Shown piece by piece: positions 40,471 through 48,921 of a stretch of 64,000 nucleotides of DNA. Made by a program: the position numbers and the translations under genes. The stretch comes from JBJMLO01 sp045805265 (lineage in GTDB: Bacteria; Actinomycetota; UBA4738; JACQTL01), in the NCBI GenBank assembly GCA_045805265.1, contig JBJMLO010000011.1, positions 186,001 through 250,000 of the forward strand. Direction: 5' to 3'. How positions within the stretch are numbered: position 1 is the stretch's first letter; the number at the start of each line of letters is the position of its first letter. The notes beneath the pieces were generated by a model, which made no database searches, had not been told where the DNA came from, and worked only from the letters and a program-made list of their open reading frames with translations.

Positions 40471-42324
40471 ATGCCCATGGCCACGCACCTCCTGGGGCCG
40501 CCGCACCTCGTCCGGGACGGCGTGGTGTACCCCGCGCCGAGAGGACGGAAGGTGTGGGCCCTGCTGGCGTACCTGGCCCTGTCCGACCGGGCGCCCAGCC
40601 GCCAGCAGCTCATCGACCTGCTGTTCCCGGAGGCCGAGGACCCGGCCGGGGCCCTCCGGTGGAACCTGTCCGAGCTTCGCCGCCTGCTGGGCGGGCCGGA
40701 CACGGTCGGCAGCGGGACCGCCGTGCGACTCCGCCTGCCCGCGGGTTCGGTGATCGACGTCCACGTGCTGATGGCGGGGACCTCGCGGGAGGCGGTCGAG
40801 CTCCCCGGCCTCGGCCGGGAGCTGCTGGAGGGGATGGACATCGAAGCCAGTCCCGGGTTCACGGCATGGCTGCTCGGCGAGCGCCGCCGGCTGCAGGCGC
40901 TGGGGGGGGCCGTGCTCCGGGAGGGCGCCCTCCGCGCGCTCGCCTCCGGAAACGGCCACGCGGCGGTCCAGCTCGCCACGCGCCTCGTGGCGGCCGATCC
41001 GCTGGACGAGGACGCGCACGTGTTGCTGATCCGGGCGTTCGCCGGAGCGGGAGACCGCGTCGCCGTCGAGCGCCAGCTCACCGCGTCGGTCGAGCTGTTC
41101 CGCCGGGAGCTCGGGGTCGAGCCCGGCCCGGAGCTCGCGGAGGCCGCCCGTCCGGACGTCACCCGGCGGGGCGCCGGCGCCATCCCCGGGCGGGCGGCGC
41201 TGCAGGCCCTGCTCGAATCCGGCGAGGCCGCGGTCGGCGCCGGGGCGATCGAGGCGGGGCTCGAGCGGTTCCGGGACGCCGTCGCCGGCAGCGGGGAGGC
41301 GGGCGAGACGACCCTGGAGGCCGAGGCCCTGTTCGCGCTCGGCTCGGCGCTGGTCCACGCGACCAAGGGGAAGGACGAGGAGGGCGCTGCCGCGCTGCAC
41401 CGGAGCATCGCCGTCGCGGAGGCCTCCGGACGGCGGGAGGTGGCCGCCTCGGCGCACCGGGAGCTGGGGTACGTCGAGCTGCTCCGGGGCGACTACCCGC
41501 GGGCCCGGACCTGGCTCCGGACCGCCGAGGAGCTGGCCGACGGGGACCCCCGCGAGCTGGCCAGGATCGGCGCCGTGGTCGCGACGTCCCACGCGGACGT
41601 CGGCGCCCACGACCAGGCGGAGGCCGCGTTCCGGGAGTCGATCCGGCTGGCCGAATCGACCGGCGAGGTGAAGCAGCAGGCCTGGTCGACGACCGTCCTG
41701 GGCCGGACGCATCTCCTGCGAAACGACCTCGGCCGGGCCGAGGAGATGCTGGAACGGGCGCGGGGGCTTGCGAAGAGGGCGCGGTGGACGGCGTTCCTCG
41801 CGTTCCCCGAGGCCCTGACGGCGGAGGTGTGGGTCCGCCAGGGCGACCTGGACCGGGCGGCCGACGAGTTCGAGCACGCGTACGCGCTGGGATGCCAGGT
41901 GGACGACGCCTGCTGGGAGGCCTACGGGGTCCGGGGGTTCGGCCTGCTGGCGGCCGCGCGCGGCGATCTCGAGGGGGCGGTGGGGGTCCTGGAGGACGCC
42001 CTGACCCGCTCGGCCCGCCAGCGCGACACCCACCTGTGGCTGCGCGGATACGTCCTCGACTCCCTGTGCGCCGTCGCGGTGGCGGCGCGACACCCGATGG
42101 TGGCCGGCTGGGTCACCGACCTGGCCTCGCTGGCCGGCCGGTCGGGCATGCGCGAGTTCTCCGTGCACGCGTACCTGTACCGGCGCGACCTGGGCGACCC
42201 CGAGGCGGTCGACGCTGCCCGCGTGCTCGCCGTCGGCATCGAGAACCCCCACCTGCACGACCTGATCGACCCCGACGGCCCTCCGCTCCTCGACGCCCTG
42301 CTGGGCAAGGTCGGCGGGTCGTAG
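40471..42324 (+). CDS. BTAD/SARP-type regulator with TPR array, lacking ATPase
   Basis: 617 residues from ATG 40471; ATG 40477 is an alternative. The N-terminal winged helix (HLLGPPHLVRDGVVYPAPRG; LRWNLSELRRLLGG) is short and lacks the standard long HTH, with a BTAD-like helical region following (LVAADPLDEDAHVLLIRAFA; LFRRELGVEPGPELAEA). Residues 250-610 are TPR-like pairs (AHRELGYVELLRGDYPRART; TVLGRTHLLRNDLGRAEEML). There is no Walker A, unlike the giant at 11689. It probably controls the divergent FAD oxidase gene. GGATTACG directly before the start may be a -10 for leaderless translation. Confidence 0.83.
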   Translation: MPMATHLLGPPHLVRDGVVYPAPRGRKVWALLAYLALSDRAPSRQQLIDLLFPEAEDPAGALRWNLSELRRLLGGPDTVGSGTAVRLRLPAGSVIDVHVLMAGTSREAVELPGLGRELLEGMDIEASPGFTAWLLGERRRLQALGGAVLREGALRALASGNGHAAVQLATRLVAADPLDEDAHVLLIRAFAGAGDRVAVERQLTASVELFRRELGVEPGPELAEAARPDVTRRGAGAIPGRAALQALLESGEAAVGAGAIEAGLERFRDAVAGSGEAGETTLEAEALFALGSALVHATKGKDEEGAAALHRSIAVAEASGRREVAASAHRELGYVELLRGDYPRARTWLRTAEELADGDPRELARIGAVVATSHADVGAHDQAEAAFRESIRLAESTGEVKQQAWSTTVLGRTHLLRNDLGRAEEMLERARGLAKRARWTAFLAFPEALTAEVWVRQGDLDRAADEFEHAYALGCQVDDACWEAYGVRGFGLLAAARGDLEGAVGVLEDALTRSARQRDTHLWLRGYVLDSLCAVAVAARHPMVAGWVTDLASLAGRSGMREFSVHAYLYRRDLGDPEAVDAARVLAVGIENPHLHDLIDPDGPPLLDALLGKVGGS

Positions 42325-42333
42325 GGGAGGTCT

Positions 42334-42729
42334 TCACGCCTCGGGCGTGATCTCGATCTCGTAGCTGGCCGCTCGAAGGCGAACCTCGAACCACCGAAAG
42401 AACCCTTCCTGGCCGAGCAGGTGAAACGCCAGCGGCCACGGGTCGCAGAACCACACGGGGGCCTCCCAGGTCACCTCGCCCAGCGTGAGCTGCACGAATG
42501 CCCGCCGCGCCAAGGCGACGAAACCCCCGACCCCGAGGCGCTCTTCGTCGGCGTCGGACAGATCGATCCCCGCGGCATCGGCGACCCAGGCGGCGAATCG
42601 GTTGTGGAGCGCGCCCGTGTCCAGCAGGCAGAGCTGTGGAGCGCGGGCGATCCCCTCCACCGTCACCGGGACAGCAGGGCGAAGGTAGTCGTTCGACATT
42701 CCCGGCAGTTCCTTGAACTGGAACTTCAC
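42334..42729 (-). CDS. Retropepsin-like aspartic protease-fold protein
   Basis: 131 residues from GTG 42729, overlapping the stop of the preceding gene by four bases. One Asp-Thr-Gly triad is present in QLCLLDTGALHNRFAAWV, followed by LGVGGFVALARRAFVQLTLG and WEAPVWFCDPWPLAFHLLGQ, the strand order of clan AA retropepsins, including the flap and the LLGQEGF helix that mirrors ILGxDxL in the family. As with other retropepsins one chain gives half the site, so it would act as a dimer. It forms a two-gene unit with the DUF5678-like gene. Target unknown; it could cleave or bind its partner. Confidence 0.72.
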   Translation of the reverse strand: MKFQFKELPGMSNDYLRPAVPVTVEGIARAPQLCLLDTGALHNRFAAWVADAAGIDLSDADEERLGVGGFVALARRAFVQLTLGEVTWEAPVWFCDPWPLAFHLLGQEGFFRWFEVRLRAASYEIEITPEA

Positions 42730-43202
42730 CCGGGTGCCACGCCGGTGGCCTCGGCCTCGTCGCCTGGAACCCGGAACATCGCGTCCGCCTTCTGGTTGTG
42801 CCGCTCAAGCCATTCCAGCACCCCATGTGGCGTGTCCGCAGCAACGACGACCTCGAGCCCCCGCTGGGCCACCCATCGCCCCGCGAACGGCCGGAGGAGG
42901 TCGGCCTCCCGGCCGCGGTGCGGGCCGGGCCGATCCGGTGAGACGGAGGCGGGCTCGCGGCTCCGCCGCCCCACCGTGAATCCGAGCCGGCTCAGGATCC
43001 GGCGGGCCTGATGCGTGTTGAAATCGGCTCGGTCGAGGCCGGTCACCAGGCTAATGACCTGTTTCGGCGGGAAGCGCCTGCCGGCGACGACCACGTAATG
43101 GTCGCCCAGCGGTTCCGGCAACACGTTCCGAAGCTGCAGCTCGACGTCGCTGGCGTCCAGGTCGAAGCCCTGCTGCGCGATCGTGGCGTGTACTTGATTC
43201 AT
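42726..43202 (-). CDS. Two-part protein with DUF5678-like C-terminus
   Basis: 158 residues, ATG 43202. The N-terminal half (DVELQLRNVLPEPLGDHYVV; RRFPPKQVISLVTGLDRADF; HQARRILSRLGFTVG) resembles the small DNA-associated head domains found in front of some nucleases. The linker is basic and Pro-rich. The C-terminal half, FAGRWVAQRGLEVVVAADTP and ADAMFRVPGDEA, matches the DUF5678 pattern of a W-V-A-x-R strand, a helix and a terminal V-P. It is translated from what looks like a leaderless mRNA, with a palindrome inside its promoter. The overlap with the protease-like gene suggests a stoichiometric pair. Confidence 0.65.
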   Translation of the reverse strand: MNQVHATIAQQGFDLDASDVELQLRNVLPEPLGDHYVVVAGRRFPPKQVISLVTGLDRADFNTHQARRILSRLGFTVGRRSREPASVSPDRPGPHRGREADLLRPFAGRWVAQRGLEVVVAADTPHGVLEWLERHNQKADAMFRVPGDEAEATGVAPG

Positions 43203-43208
43203 ACTTAC

Positions 43209-43237
43209 TGAATAGCACTTACAGTGCCGTACCGCAA
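43209..43237 (-). promoter_or_regulatory. Leaderless promoter with dyad in the spacer
   Basis: On the minus strand TTGCGG (43237-43232) and TATTCA (43214-43209) are 17 bases apart, and the ATG at 43202 begins six bases after the -10. GCACT (43215-43219) and AGTGC (43223-43227) form an inverted repeat lying wholly within the spacer. A protein bound there would block the promoter, so the two-gene unit is probably autoregulated. Confidence 0.5.
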
Positions 43238-43295
43238 TCGTGCCACCCTGGAGCGCGGTCTCGGCGATACCAGATTCCTGAGCTGGCTCAGGCCT

Positions 43296-43724
43296 CTACG
43301 GGACGGACCGGGCGTTCATGTTCATGCCGGCCGCGTCGGTCCCGCCCTCCTCCAGGCCCCAGGACACGATCCGTCTCGGGCGGATACGGATGAACTGGGA
43401 GGCGAACTTCGGGAATCGCGGATTGATCTCGTTCCCGCCGGTCTCGTGCGCCTCGGCGTCGCCGCGGATCTCGAGCGCCCGGGCCCGGCGCGGGTTCGAC
43501 AGCACGTCGTCGACGAGCAGCGTGACCTCCCGGTGGTGCTGGGCGTCGCGCCACTTCTTGGTGTTCCCGAAGAAGATGCCGCCCACGTCGACCGCGTCCT
43601 CGTCGGAGTTGAAGTAGAAGGTCACCGGCGTGATGTGGGGCCGGCCGTCCCGCCCGACGGTGGCGACGCGACCCAGGGTCTGGTCGCGCAGGTACCGAAT
43701 CTCGGCATCGGTGAACGCGCTCAT
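43296..43724 (-). CDS. PPOX-class F420-dependent oxidoreductase-like protein
   Basis: 142 residues from ATG 43724, GGAGGAAGG upstream. The split-barrel flavin/deazaflavin fold shows TDAEIRYLRDQTLGRVATVG, GRPHITPVTFYFN and VTLLVDDVLSNP. The closing RFASQ/RIRPRRIVSWGLEE segment (quoted as FIRIRPRRIVSWG) is typical of the F420 group of pyridoxamine oxidase-like proteins. The cofactor is inferred from the subfamily and actinobacterial context. It stands alone between the DUF5678 pair and the sigma factor unit. Confidence 0.83.
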   Translation of the reverse strand: MSAFTDAEIRYLRDQTLGRVATVGRDGRPHITPVTFYFNSDEDAVDVGGIFFGNTKKWRDAQHHREVTLLVDDVLSNPRRARALEIRGDAEAHETGGNEINPRFPKFASQFIRIRPRRIVSWGLEEGGTDAAGMNMNARSVP

Positions 43725-43814
43725 CGCTCGAACCTTCCTCCCGGAGCCGGGCGCCTCGCCGATGATGCCCCGGGGAGGCCAGGCGTGCGAATCGCGACTC
43801 CTGGCGGGACCGTC

Positions 43815-45152
43815 TCAGGAGGATCCGGATACGATGAAGTAGCCGCCGCCGGTCCGGCACGGCTCCGGGATGCCGCCGATCGCCTCGTGCTCCACCAAGC
43901 GGAGCGGCCCGCCGCCCCCGCCCAGGCTCACCTCGTCTCCCAGCCCGCCGACCTCCTCACCCACCGGATCGATCAGCACCTGACGGCCGCCCCGGTCCAC
44001 GAGCGCGTACCCCCGCGGCCACAGCACGTAGGTCGCCTCATCGGGGCCACTCCCAAGGTTCCCGATCCCCAGGCAGCCGTTGAGCACCGCGAGCCGGCCG
44101 CCCGCGAGGGCGGTCATGGAGACCCCGGTGGGTGCGTACGTGAGGACATGGACCGGTCGCACCACGGCGTCGTCGGCGACGCGGAGCGTGCCGACTGGCG
44201 ACGCCAGCGCCAGGTCGGGGAGACACGCGACCAGGGCGTAGGTGCCAGGACGCAGAGCGGCCAGGCTCGCGCCCAATGCCACCGGAACCGCGGTCCCCGA
44301 GCCGGGCGCCAGCCGGAGGTCGCCCGCCGGCCGGAAGACGTCGTTGGCGCCCGACCCGACCGGCTGTCCGGTGGCCGGATCGAACAGGTGCGGGATCGCG
44401 GCGAACCGCTCGATGCTTTCAGGATCGCCCACCCACGGGGAAGGCCGGTCGTTCACGACCTCGAGCGGATGGTTCCACGCTCCCGCCTGGAGGACCAGGT
44501 CCCCGCTCCACCGAAGCTGGAGGTCGTGACCCAATTGCGCCGGGGTCTGGCGCCGCTCGGCGATCTCCTCGTTGATCGAGCGCCACGTGCCTTCGTGGCT
44601 TTCGAATGCCTCGATCCACCACTCGCCGGCGCTGAACGGAGCGGCGAACGTCACCGCAGTCGGCGATGTCGAGATCGCGCGCCACCCGTCCGTGGGAGCG
44701 TTCTGCGCGGTCGGGGTGGCCAAGCGGGCGCGCAGCGCATCGGCCGCCGGGCCGTCGAGCGCCGATGCCGGCGTGCCCGTCTCGTCGAGCACGTTCCTCG
44801 GGTATTGGACGGTCTCGTTCCCCACGAGCAGCGCCACGTCCGGGTCGTAGGCCGGCACCCTGCAGATGGCCGCCGGGTCCAGGGCCGATGGCTGGGAGGC
44901 CCCGCTCGTCGCTGGGGTGGGCGGCGGGGTCGTGGACGACACGCGGGGGTGGTTCCCCCGGAACACGGTCACGACCAGCGCGAACGAGGCGACCGCCACG
45001 GCCAGGGCCACCACGGCGGCCACGAGGCGCCGGCCGGAACCCGGGTCCCCGCCGGGGAGCCGCGGGCCGCGCTCTACGAGCGACCGGATCCGTTCCCGGT
45101 CGGGCTCGGCTCGGCCCAGGCGCCCGAGCTTCTCGCGCCAGCGCTCAGTCAT
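43815..45152 (-). CDS. Membrane-anchored partner of the ECF sigma factor (putative anti-sigma/sensor)
   Basis: 445 residues from ATG 45152, overlapping the sigma gene's stop by eight bases. Residues 1-40 are cytoplasmic and charged (ERWREKLGRLGRAEPDRERI). A single membrane span follows (AVVALAVAVASFALVVTVF), then a Thr/Pro linker and about 370 extracytoplasmic residues with LDPAAICRVPAYDPDVALLV, GEWWIEAFESHEGTWRSI and several Cys. No zinc-type anti-sigma motif (HxxxCxxC) is visible, so binding of the sigma factor would be through the short N-terminus. The translational coupling and topology are those of an ECF sigma/anti-sigma pair. Signal unknown. Confidence 0.75.
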   Translation of the reverse strand: MTERWREKLGRLGRAEPDRERIRSLVERGPRLPGGDPGSGRRLVAAVVALAVAVASFALVVTVFRGNHPRVSSTTPPPTPATSGASQPSALDPAAICRVPAYDPDVALLVGNETVQYPRNVLDETGTPASALDGPAADALRARLATPTAQNAPTDGWRAISTSPTAVTFAAPFSAGEWWIEAFESHEGTWRSINEEIAERRQTPAQLGHDLQLRWSGDLVLQAGAWNHPLEVVNDRPSPWVGDPESIERFAAIPHLFDPATGQPVGSGANDVFRPAGDLRLAPGSGTAVPVALGASLAALRPGTYALVACLPDLALASPVGTLRVADDAVVRPVHVLTYAPTGVSMTALAGGRLAVLNGCLGIGNLGSGPDEATYVLWPRGYALVDRGGRQVLIDPVGEEVGGLGDEVSLGGGGGPLRLVEHEAIGGIPEPCRTGGGYFIVSGSS

Positions 45153-45615
45153 CGTCGTCCCGCAGCATCGCGGCCAGCTTCCGCCGTCCCCGGAGCAGGT
45201 GGATGCGCACGACGCCGGACGACGTCCCCATCAGCCGCGCGACCTCGTCGACCGGAAGGTCCGCCTGGTACCGCAGGAACACCGCGGCACGCTGCCCCGG
45301 CGACAGGCGGCGAAGCGCGTCGAAGACCTCGGCCAGCCCGGGCTCGTCCCACACCGCGCGGTCCGGGATGTCGCGGAACGACGGAGAGCGCCGGAGCTCC
45401 CTCGCCGCCAGGCGGAACGCGACCCGGAAGAGATACGCCTCGGGGGTCCGGATGTCGGCGCCGCGCTTGAGCGTTCGGGCGAATGCCTCCGCGACGACGT
45501 CGTCGGTGACGTCGCGGTCGCCGCCCGTGTAGGCCAGGACGGCCCGCCACAGTCGCGGCCCGACCCGGGCGTACAGCGCGTCGAAACCCAGATCCTCGTC
45601 CAGCTCCAACCCCAC
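45145..45615 (-). CDS. ECF-type RNA polymerase sigma factor
   Basis: 156 residues from GTG 45615; a TTG at 45609 has a better-placed AGGGGAG. Region 2 is FDALYARVGPRLWRAVLAYT with VTDDVVAEAFARTLKRG and AYLFRVAFRLAARELRR. Region 4 is LRRLSPGQRAAVFLRYQADL, VDEVARLMGTSSGVVRIHLL and RGRRKLAAML. Region 1.1 and region 3 are absent, as usual for ECF factors. It is co-transcribed with the membrane protein at 43815. It resembles the SigE/SigK-like groups of actinobacteria but I cannot assign a subgroup. Confidence 0.88.
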   Translation of the reverse strand: MGLELDEDLGFDALYARVGPRLWRAVLAYTGGDRDVTDDVVAEAFARTLKRGADIRTPEAYLFRVAFRLAARELRRSPSFRDIPDRAVWDEPGLAEVFDALRRLSPGQRAAVFLRYQADLPVDEVARLMGTSSGVVRIHLLRGRRKLAAMLRDDDD

Positions 45616-45743
45616 TCCCCTACAGAGCCTCCGTAGCGCCCAGGCGTTATCGCAAGCATGGAACGAGACGGCCCGGAGGCACGACGATCCGCTGCAGGCC
45701 CGTCGCCCGAGGTTCGGTTCCGGGAGGGCGTCGCCGGCCGCGG

Positions 45744-46478
45744 TTACCGGCCCAGCAGGGCGCCGCCGTTCACCTGCAGCACCTGCCCGGTCACGAACGA
45801 GGCCTCCGGCGAGGCGAGGTAGCGCACCGCCGCGGCCACGTCCTCGGGACGGCCGGCGCGCCCCACCAGGGTCTGGCCGATCAGCCGGGCGCGCCGCTCC
45901 TCGGTCATCGTTCCCCCGAAGAACTCGGTGTCCTCGACGAACCCCGGTGCGACGACGTTGGCCGTGATCCCCTCCGAGCCCAGCTCCGTGGCCAGCTGGT
46001 AGGTCCATCCGATCAGCGCCGCCTTCGCGCCCGAGTACGAGTCCCCGCCGCCCCGCAGCGCGGCGATCGAGCTGATGTTGACGATCCGCCCCCCGGGCCG
46101 GCGCAGCCCCGGTTCCAGGGCGGTCGTCAGCAATACCGCGGTCAGGACGTTGGTGGCGAGGTCCCGCTCCCAGCCCTCCCGGACCTCCTCCAGGCTCGCC
46201 GGACCGGAGCGGTCGACGCCGCCCGCGTTGTTGACGAGCACGTCCAAGTCGCCGATCCGCTCCGCCAGCGGCTCGACCTGTTCCGGGACGGACAGGTCGG
46301 CGGCGGCCCACGTCACGAGTGACCCGCCCGCCTCGGCATTCATCGCGTCGGCGGCCTCGGCGAGCACCCCCTCGCGCCGCCCCAGGATCACTACCCGGTC
46401 GCCGTCCAGCGCGAACGACCTCGCGATCGCGCGGCCCATCCCCGTGCCGCCGCCGGACACGACGACGACGCGCGACAC
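45744..46478 (-). CDS. Short-chain dehydrogenase/reductase
   Basis: 244 residues from GTG 46478, two bases after the S9 peptidase stop, so the two are probably co-transcribed. Classical SDR: VSGGGTGMGRAIARSFALDG binds NAD(P), DLDVLVNNAGGV, and GRIVNISSIAALRGG with catalytic Ser, then YSGAKAALIGW with Tyr and Lys. The C-terminal GQVLQVNGGALLGR is the usual end. The Arg residues in GRREGV after strand 2 favour NADP. Substrate unknown. Confidence 0.9.
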   Translation of the reverse strand: MSRVVVVSGGGTGMGRAIARSFALDGDRVVILGRREGVLAEAADAMNAEAGGSLVTWAAADLSVPEQVEPLAERIGDLDVLVNNAGGVDRSGPASLEEVREGWERDLATNVLTAVLLTTALEPGLRRPGGRIVNISSIAALRGGGDSYSGAKAALIGWTYQLATELGSEGITANVVAPGFVEDTEFFGGTMTEERRARLIGQTLVGRAGRPEDVAAAVRYLASPEASFVTGQVLQVNGGALLGR

Positions 46479-46480
46479 GG

Positions 46481-48424
46481 TCAGTCCTTCTTCAGGTGGC
46501 GGTCGAACCAGTCCAGGATGATCTCGAAGCGCTGGATGCGATGGACCGGGGAGCCCGACCTGGTGAGCTCGTGGCTCTCCTCCGGGAACCGCACGAGCTC
46601 GACCTCCTGCTTCTTGAGCCGCAGGATCGTGAACAGGTCCTCGGCGTGCCCGACCGGGCACCGCAGGTCGTTCTCGCTGTGCAGGATGAGGGTCGGGGTC
46701 GTGATGTTCGCCGCGTATGTGCTCGGCGAGACCTGGAGGTACGCGTCCGGCCGTTCGAACCAGAACGCGCCCAGCTCCCCCTTGAACATCCAGCCGATGT
46801 CCGCGCTCCCGCCCTCCAGCAGGAAGTTGTTGCACGAGCGCTCGCTGCAGGCGGCCCGGAACCGGTCGGTGTGCCCGAGGATCCACGTCGTCATGTAGCC
46901 GCCGTACGACCCGCCCAGCACGCCGAGGCGCTCGCCGTCGACGAAGTCGAACCTGCGCACGGCCTCCTCGGTGACCGCCATCACGTCCTCGTAGTCGCGG
47001 GTCCCCCACCCCGGGCCGCCCTCGACCGGTCCCCGGATGGCCCGGCCCCACGCCTCGCTGTAGCCCGAGGAACCGCGCGGGTTGCAGTACACGACTGCGT
47101 ACCCGGCGCCCGTGTAGACCTGGAACTCGTCGAAGAACCGGTTCCCGTACTGCGTGAACGGCCCGCCGTGGATGTTCAGCAGGGTCGGATACTTCCTGCC
47201 GTCCTCGAGGCCGACCGGGCGCATGATCCACGCCTCGACCTCGGTGCCGTCATCGCTCTTGGCGGTGAACCGCTCGGGCGCGCTCAACTCCCGCGCCGCC
47301 GCGAAGTCGTCGCCGACTGCGGTCAGCCGGCGCTCGCCCGCGAACAGCTCGCTCAGCCGGGTGGGCGTGGTGGCGGCGTGCGCCACGCGGTCTCCCGCGG
47401 AGTCGAATCCCGTGACCTGAAGGTCGCCGCCCACTACCAACTCCGGATCGCCGGAGCCATCAGAGGCGACGCGGTACAGGTGTGTGTTCCCGGAGTCCTC
47501 CACCGCGAACAGCACCGAGTCGCCGTCCCAGGCCGGCTCGCGCATGGGCGGGTAGGGGTTGCAGTTCCGGTCGAGCGCCCCGGTCAGCGTGCGGCGCTCC
47601 CCCGACGCGACGTCGAGTACCGCGGCCTGGCCGTGCCGCGGCTCGTCGAAGATGCCCGGTTGGAACAGGTATGCGATCCGCCCGCCGTCGGGCGACCAGG
47701 AGGGGTGGGCGGCGTACCCGTCCGCACCGGTCAAGCGCTCCGGCTCGCCGCCGCCCGCGTCCACCACGTAGATGTCGCGGACGGTCGTCGTGTCCCAGTC
47801 CTCGTCCCGGGCCGACGCGAACGCGATGCGCTTCCCGTCGGGCGACCAGGTCGGATTGTCGTCCTCGAAGTCGCCCTCGGTCAGCTGCCGCGCCGCCTCG
47901 GAGCCGTCGGCCGGGACGGTGAACAGGTGCTGGCGACGGTCCCCGGTCCATCCCTCGTTGTCGAGCTTGAACTGCAGCCGGGTGAACCGGCGGGGAGCGC
48001 GCTTCTTCGCGTCCTCCTCCTCGTACGCCGGGTCGGGGGCCCGCGAGACGAATGCCAGCCGCGAGCCGTCGGGCGACCACGCCGGCTCGGTGGCGTCCTC
48101 CTTCAGCGAGGTCAGTTTCTCGGGCTCCCCACCGGCCACCGGCATCACGTACAGCTGCGCGGCCTTGCCGTCGCGGTCCGAGGTGAACGCGATCCGCGAG
48201 CCGTCGGGCGACCACCGCGGCGAGCCGTCGCGCTTCGTCCCGGACGTGAACTGCCGCGGCTCGCCGTCGCCGTCGAGCGGCGCCAGCCAGATCGCGCTGC
48301 GGTACTCGTTCGCGCCGCGGTCGATCCGCCACACCACGTACGCGACCTGGTTCCCGTCCGGCGACACCCGGGGGTCGAGCACCCCGGTCAGCTCGCCGAC
48401 GTCACGCGGCTCCATCCCACCCAC
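46481..48424 (-). CDS. S9-family prolyl oligopeptidase-like peptidase
   Basis: 647 residues from GTG 48424, selected because GGGGAGG lies seven bases upstream; ATG 48415 is internal. The N-terminal beta-propeller has repeated WSPDG motifs (PRWSPDGSRIAFTSDRDG; PAWSPDGSRLAFVS; PTWSPDGKRIAFAS; PSWSPDGGRIAYLF). The C-terminal alpha/beta hydrolase has HGGPFTQYG, the nucleophile in GVLGGSYGGYMTT, Asp in HSENDLRCPVGH, and His in FPEESHELTR. It is of the acylaminoacyl-peptidase type that hydrolyses short oligopeptides. No signal peptide is seen, so it should be cytoplasmic. Confidence 0.92.
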   Translation of the reverse strand: MGGMEPRDVGELTGVLDPRVSPDGNQVAYVVWRIDRGANEYRSAIWLAPLDGDGEPRQFTSGTKRDGSPRWSPDGSRIAFTSDRDGKAAQLYVMPVAGGEPEKLTSLKEDATEPAWSPDGSRLAFVSRAPDPAYEEEDAKKRAPRRFTRLQFKLDNEGWTGDRRQHLFTVPADGSEAARQLTEGDFEDDNPTWSPDGKRIAFASARDEDWDTTTVRDIYVVDAGGGEPERLTGADGYAAHPSWSPDGGRIAYLFQPGIFDEPRHGQAAVLDVASGERRTLTGALDRNCNPYPPMREPAWDGDSVLFAVEDSGNTHLYRVASDGSGDPELVVGGDLQVTGFDSAGDRVAHAATTPTRLSELFAGERRLTAVGDDFAAARELSAPERFTAKSDDGTEVEAWIMRPVGLEDGRKYPTLLNIHGGPFTQYGNRFFDEFQVYTGAGYAVVYCNPRGSSGYSEAWGRAIRGPVEGGPGWGTRDYEDVMAVTEEAVRRFDFVDGERLGVLGGSYGGYMTTWILGHTDRFRAACSERSCNNFLLEGGSADIGWMFKGELGAFWFERPDAYLQVSPSTYAANITTPTLILHSENDLRCPVGHAEDLFTILRLKKQEVELVRFPEESHELTRSGSPVHRIQRFEIILDWFDRHLKKD

Positions 48425-48528
48425 TTGGCTTCCTCCCCTGGAACGACGAAGCGGCCATCTTCCCACGCCGCCGGTGCGGCCCGACCGGCGACTGGGAGGG
48501 AGCTCGGCCGGGGCCGGGGCCGGTCAGA

Positions 48529-48771
48529 TCATCGCGGCCGTTCCCGAAGGACGGACATGCGCTGGCGGTATTCCTGCTCGGTGATCTCCCCCCGGGCGTA
48601 TCGCTCCCCCAGCGCCTGCTCGGCGGGGCCGCCATGCGAGTGGTCCCACCGGCGCCGCCGGAACACCACCACCAGGGTGACGACCACCGCGAGCCAGAAC
48701 AGCGGGAACAGCAGGAACCAGGGCCCTCCCCAACCGTGTCCCCATGCGTGCCCGAACCACACTGCCACCAT
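48529..48771 (-). CDS. SHOCT-domain small membrane protein
   Basis: 80 residues from ATG 48771, which has GGAGGTG six bases upstream. An ATG at 48786 would put that site inside the gene. A Gly/His/Trp-rich start (FGHAWGHGWGGPW) is followed by one membrane helix (FLLFPLFWLAVVVTLVVVF), a basic patch RRRR and the SHOCT motif LGERYARGEITEQEYRQRM at the end. SHOCT proteins are small oligomerising membrane proteins of unclear function. It stands alone between the S9 peptidase and the hydrolase. Confidence 0.85.
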   Translation of the reverse strand: MVAVWFGHAWGHGWGGPWFLLFPLFWLAVVVTLVVVFRRRRWDHSHGGPAEQALGERYARGEITEQEYRQRMSVLRERPR

Positions 48772-48921
48772 CGCGCTCACCTCCATGTGAGTCCTCGTCT
48801 CCCTCCATGGTGGCGAGCGGGCGGCCGGACGGCGTCGGCCCTCGGGCGCGAATTCGACTACCCCACCGGGCGCACACGCCGGCGGACCCCTACCGCCGGG
48901 GAAGCAGGCGCACCCGCGATG

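Noticed and set aside
43224..45470. Open frame of 748 codons on the plus strand across the PPOX and anti-sigma genes
   Set aside because: Low-complexity Arg/Gly/Pro composition, no start signal, crosses two clear genes on the other strand.
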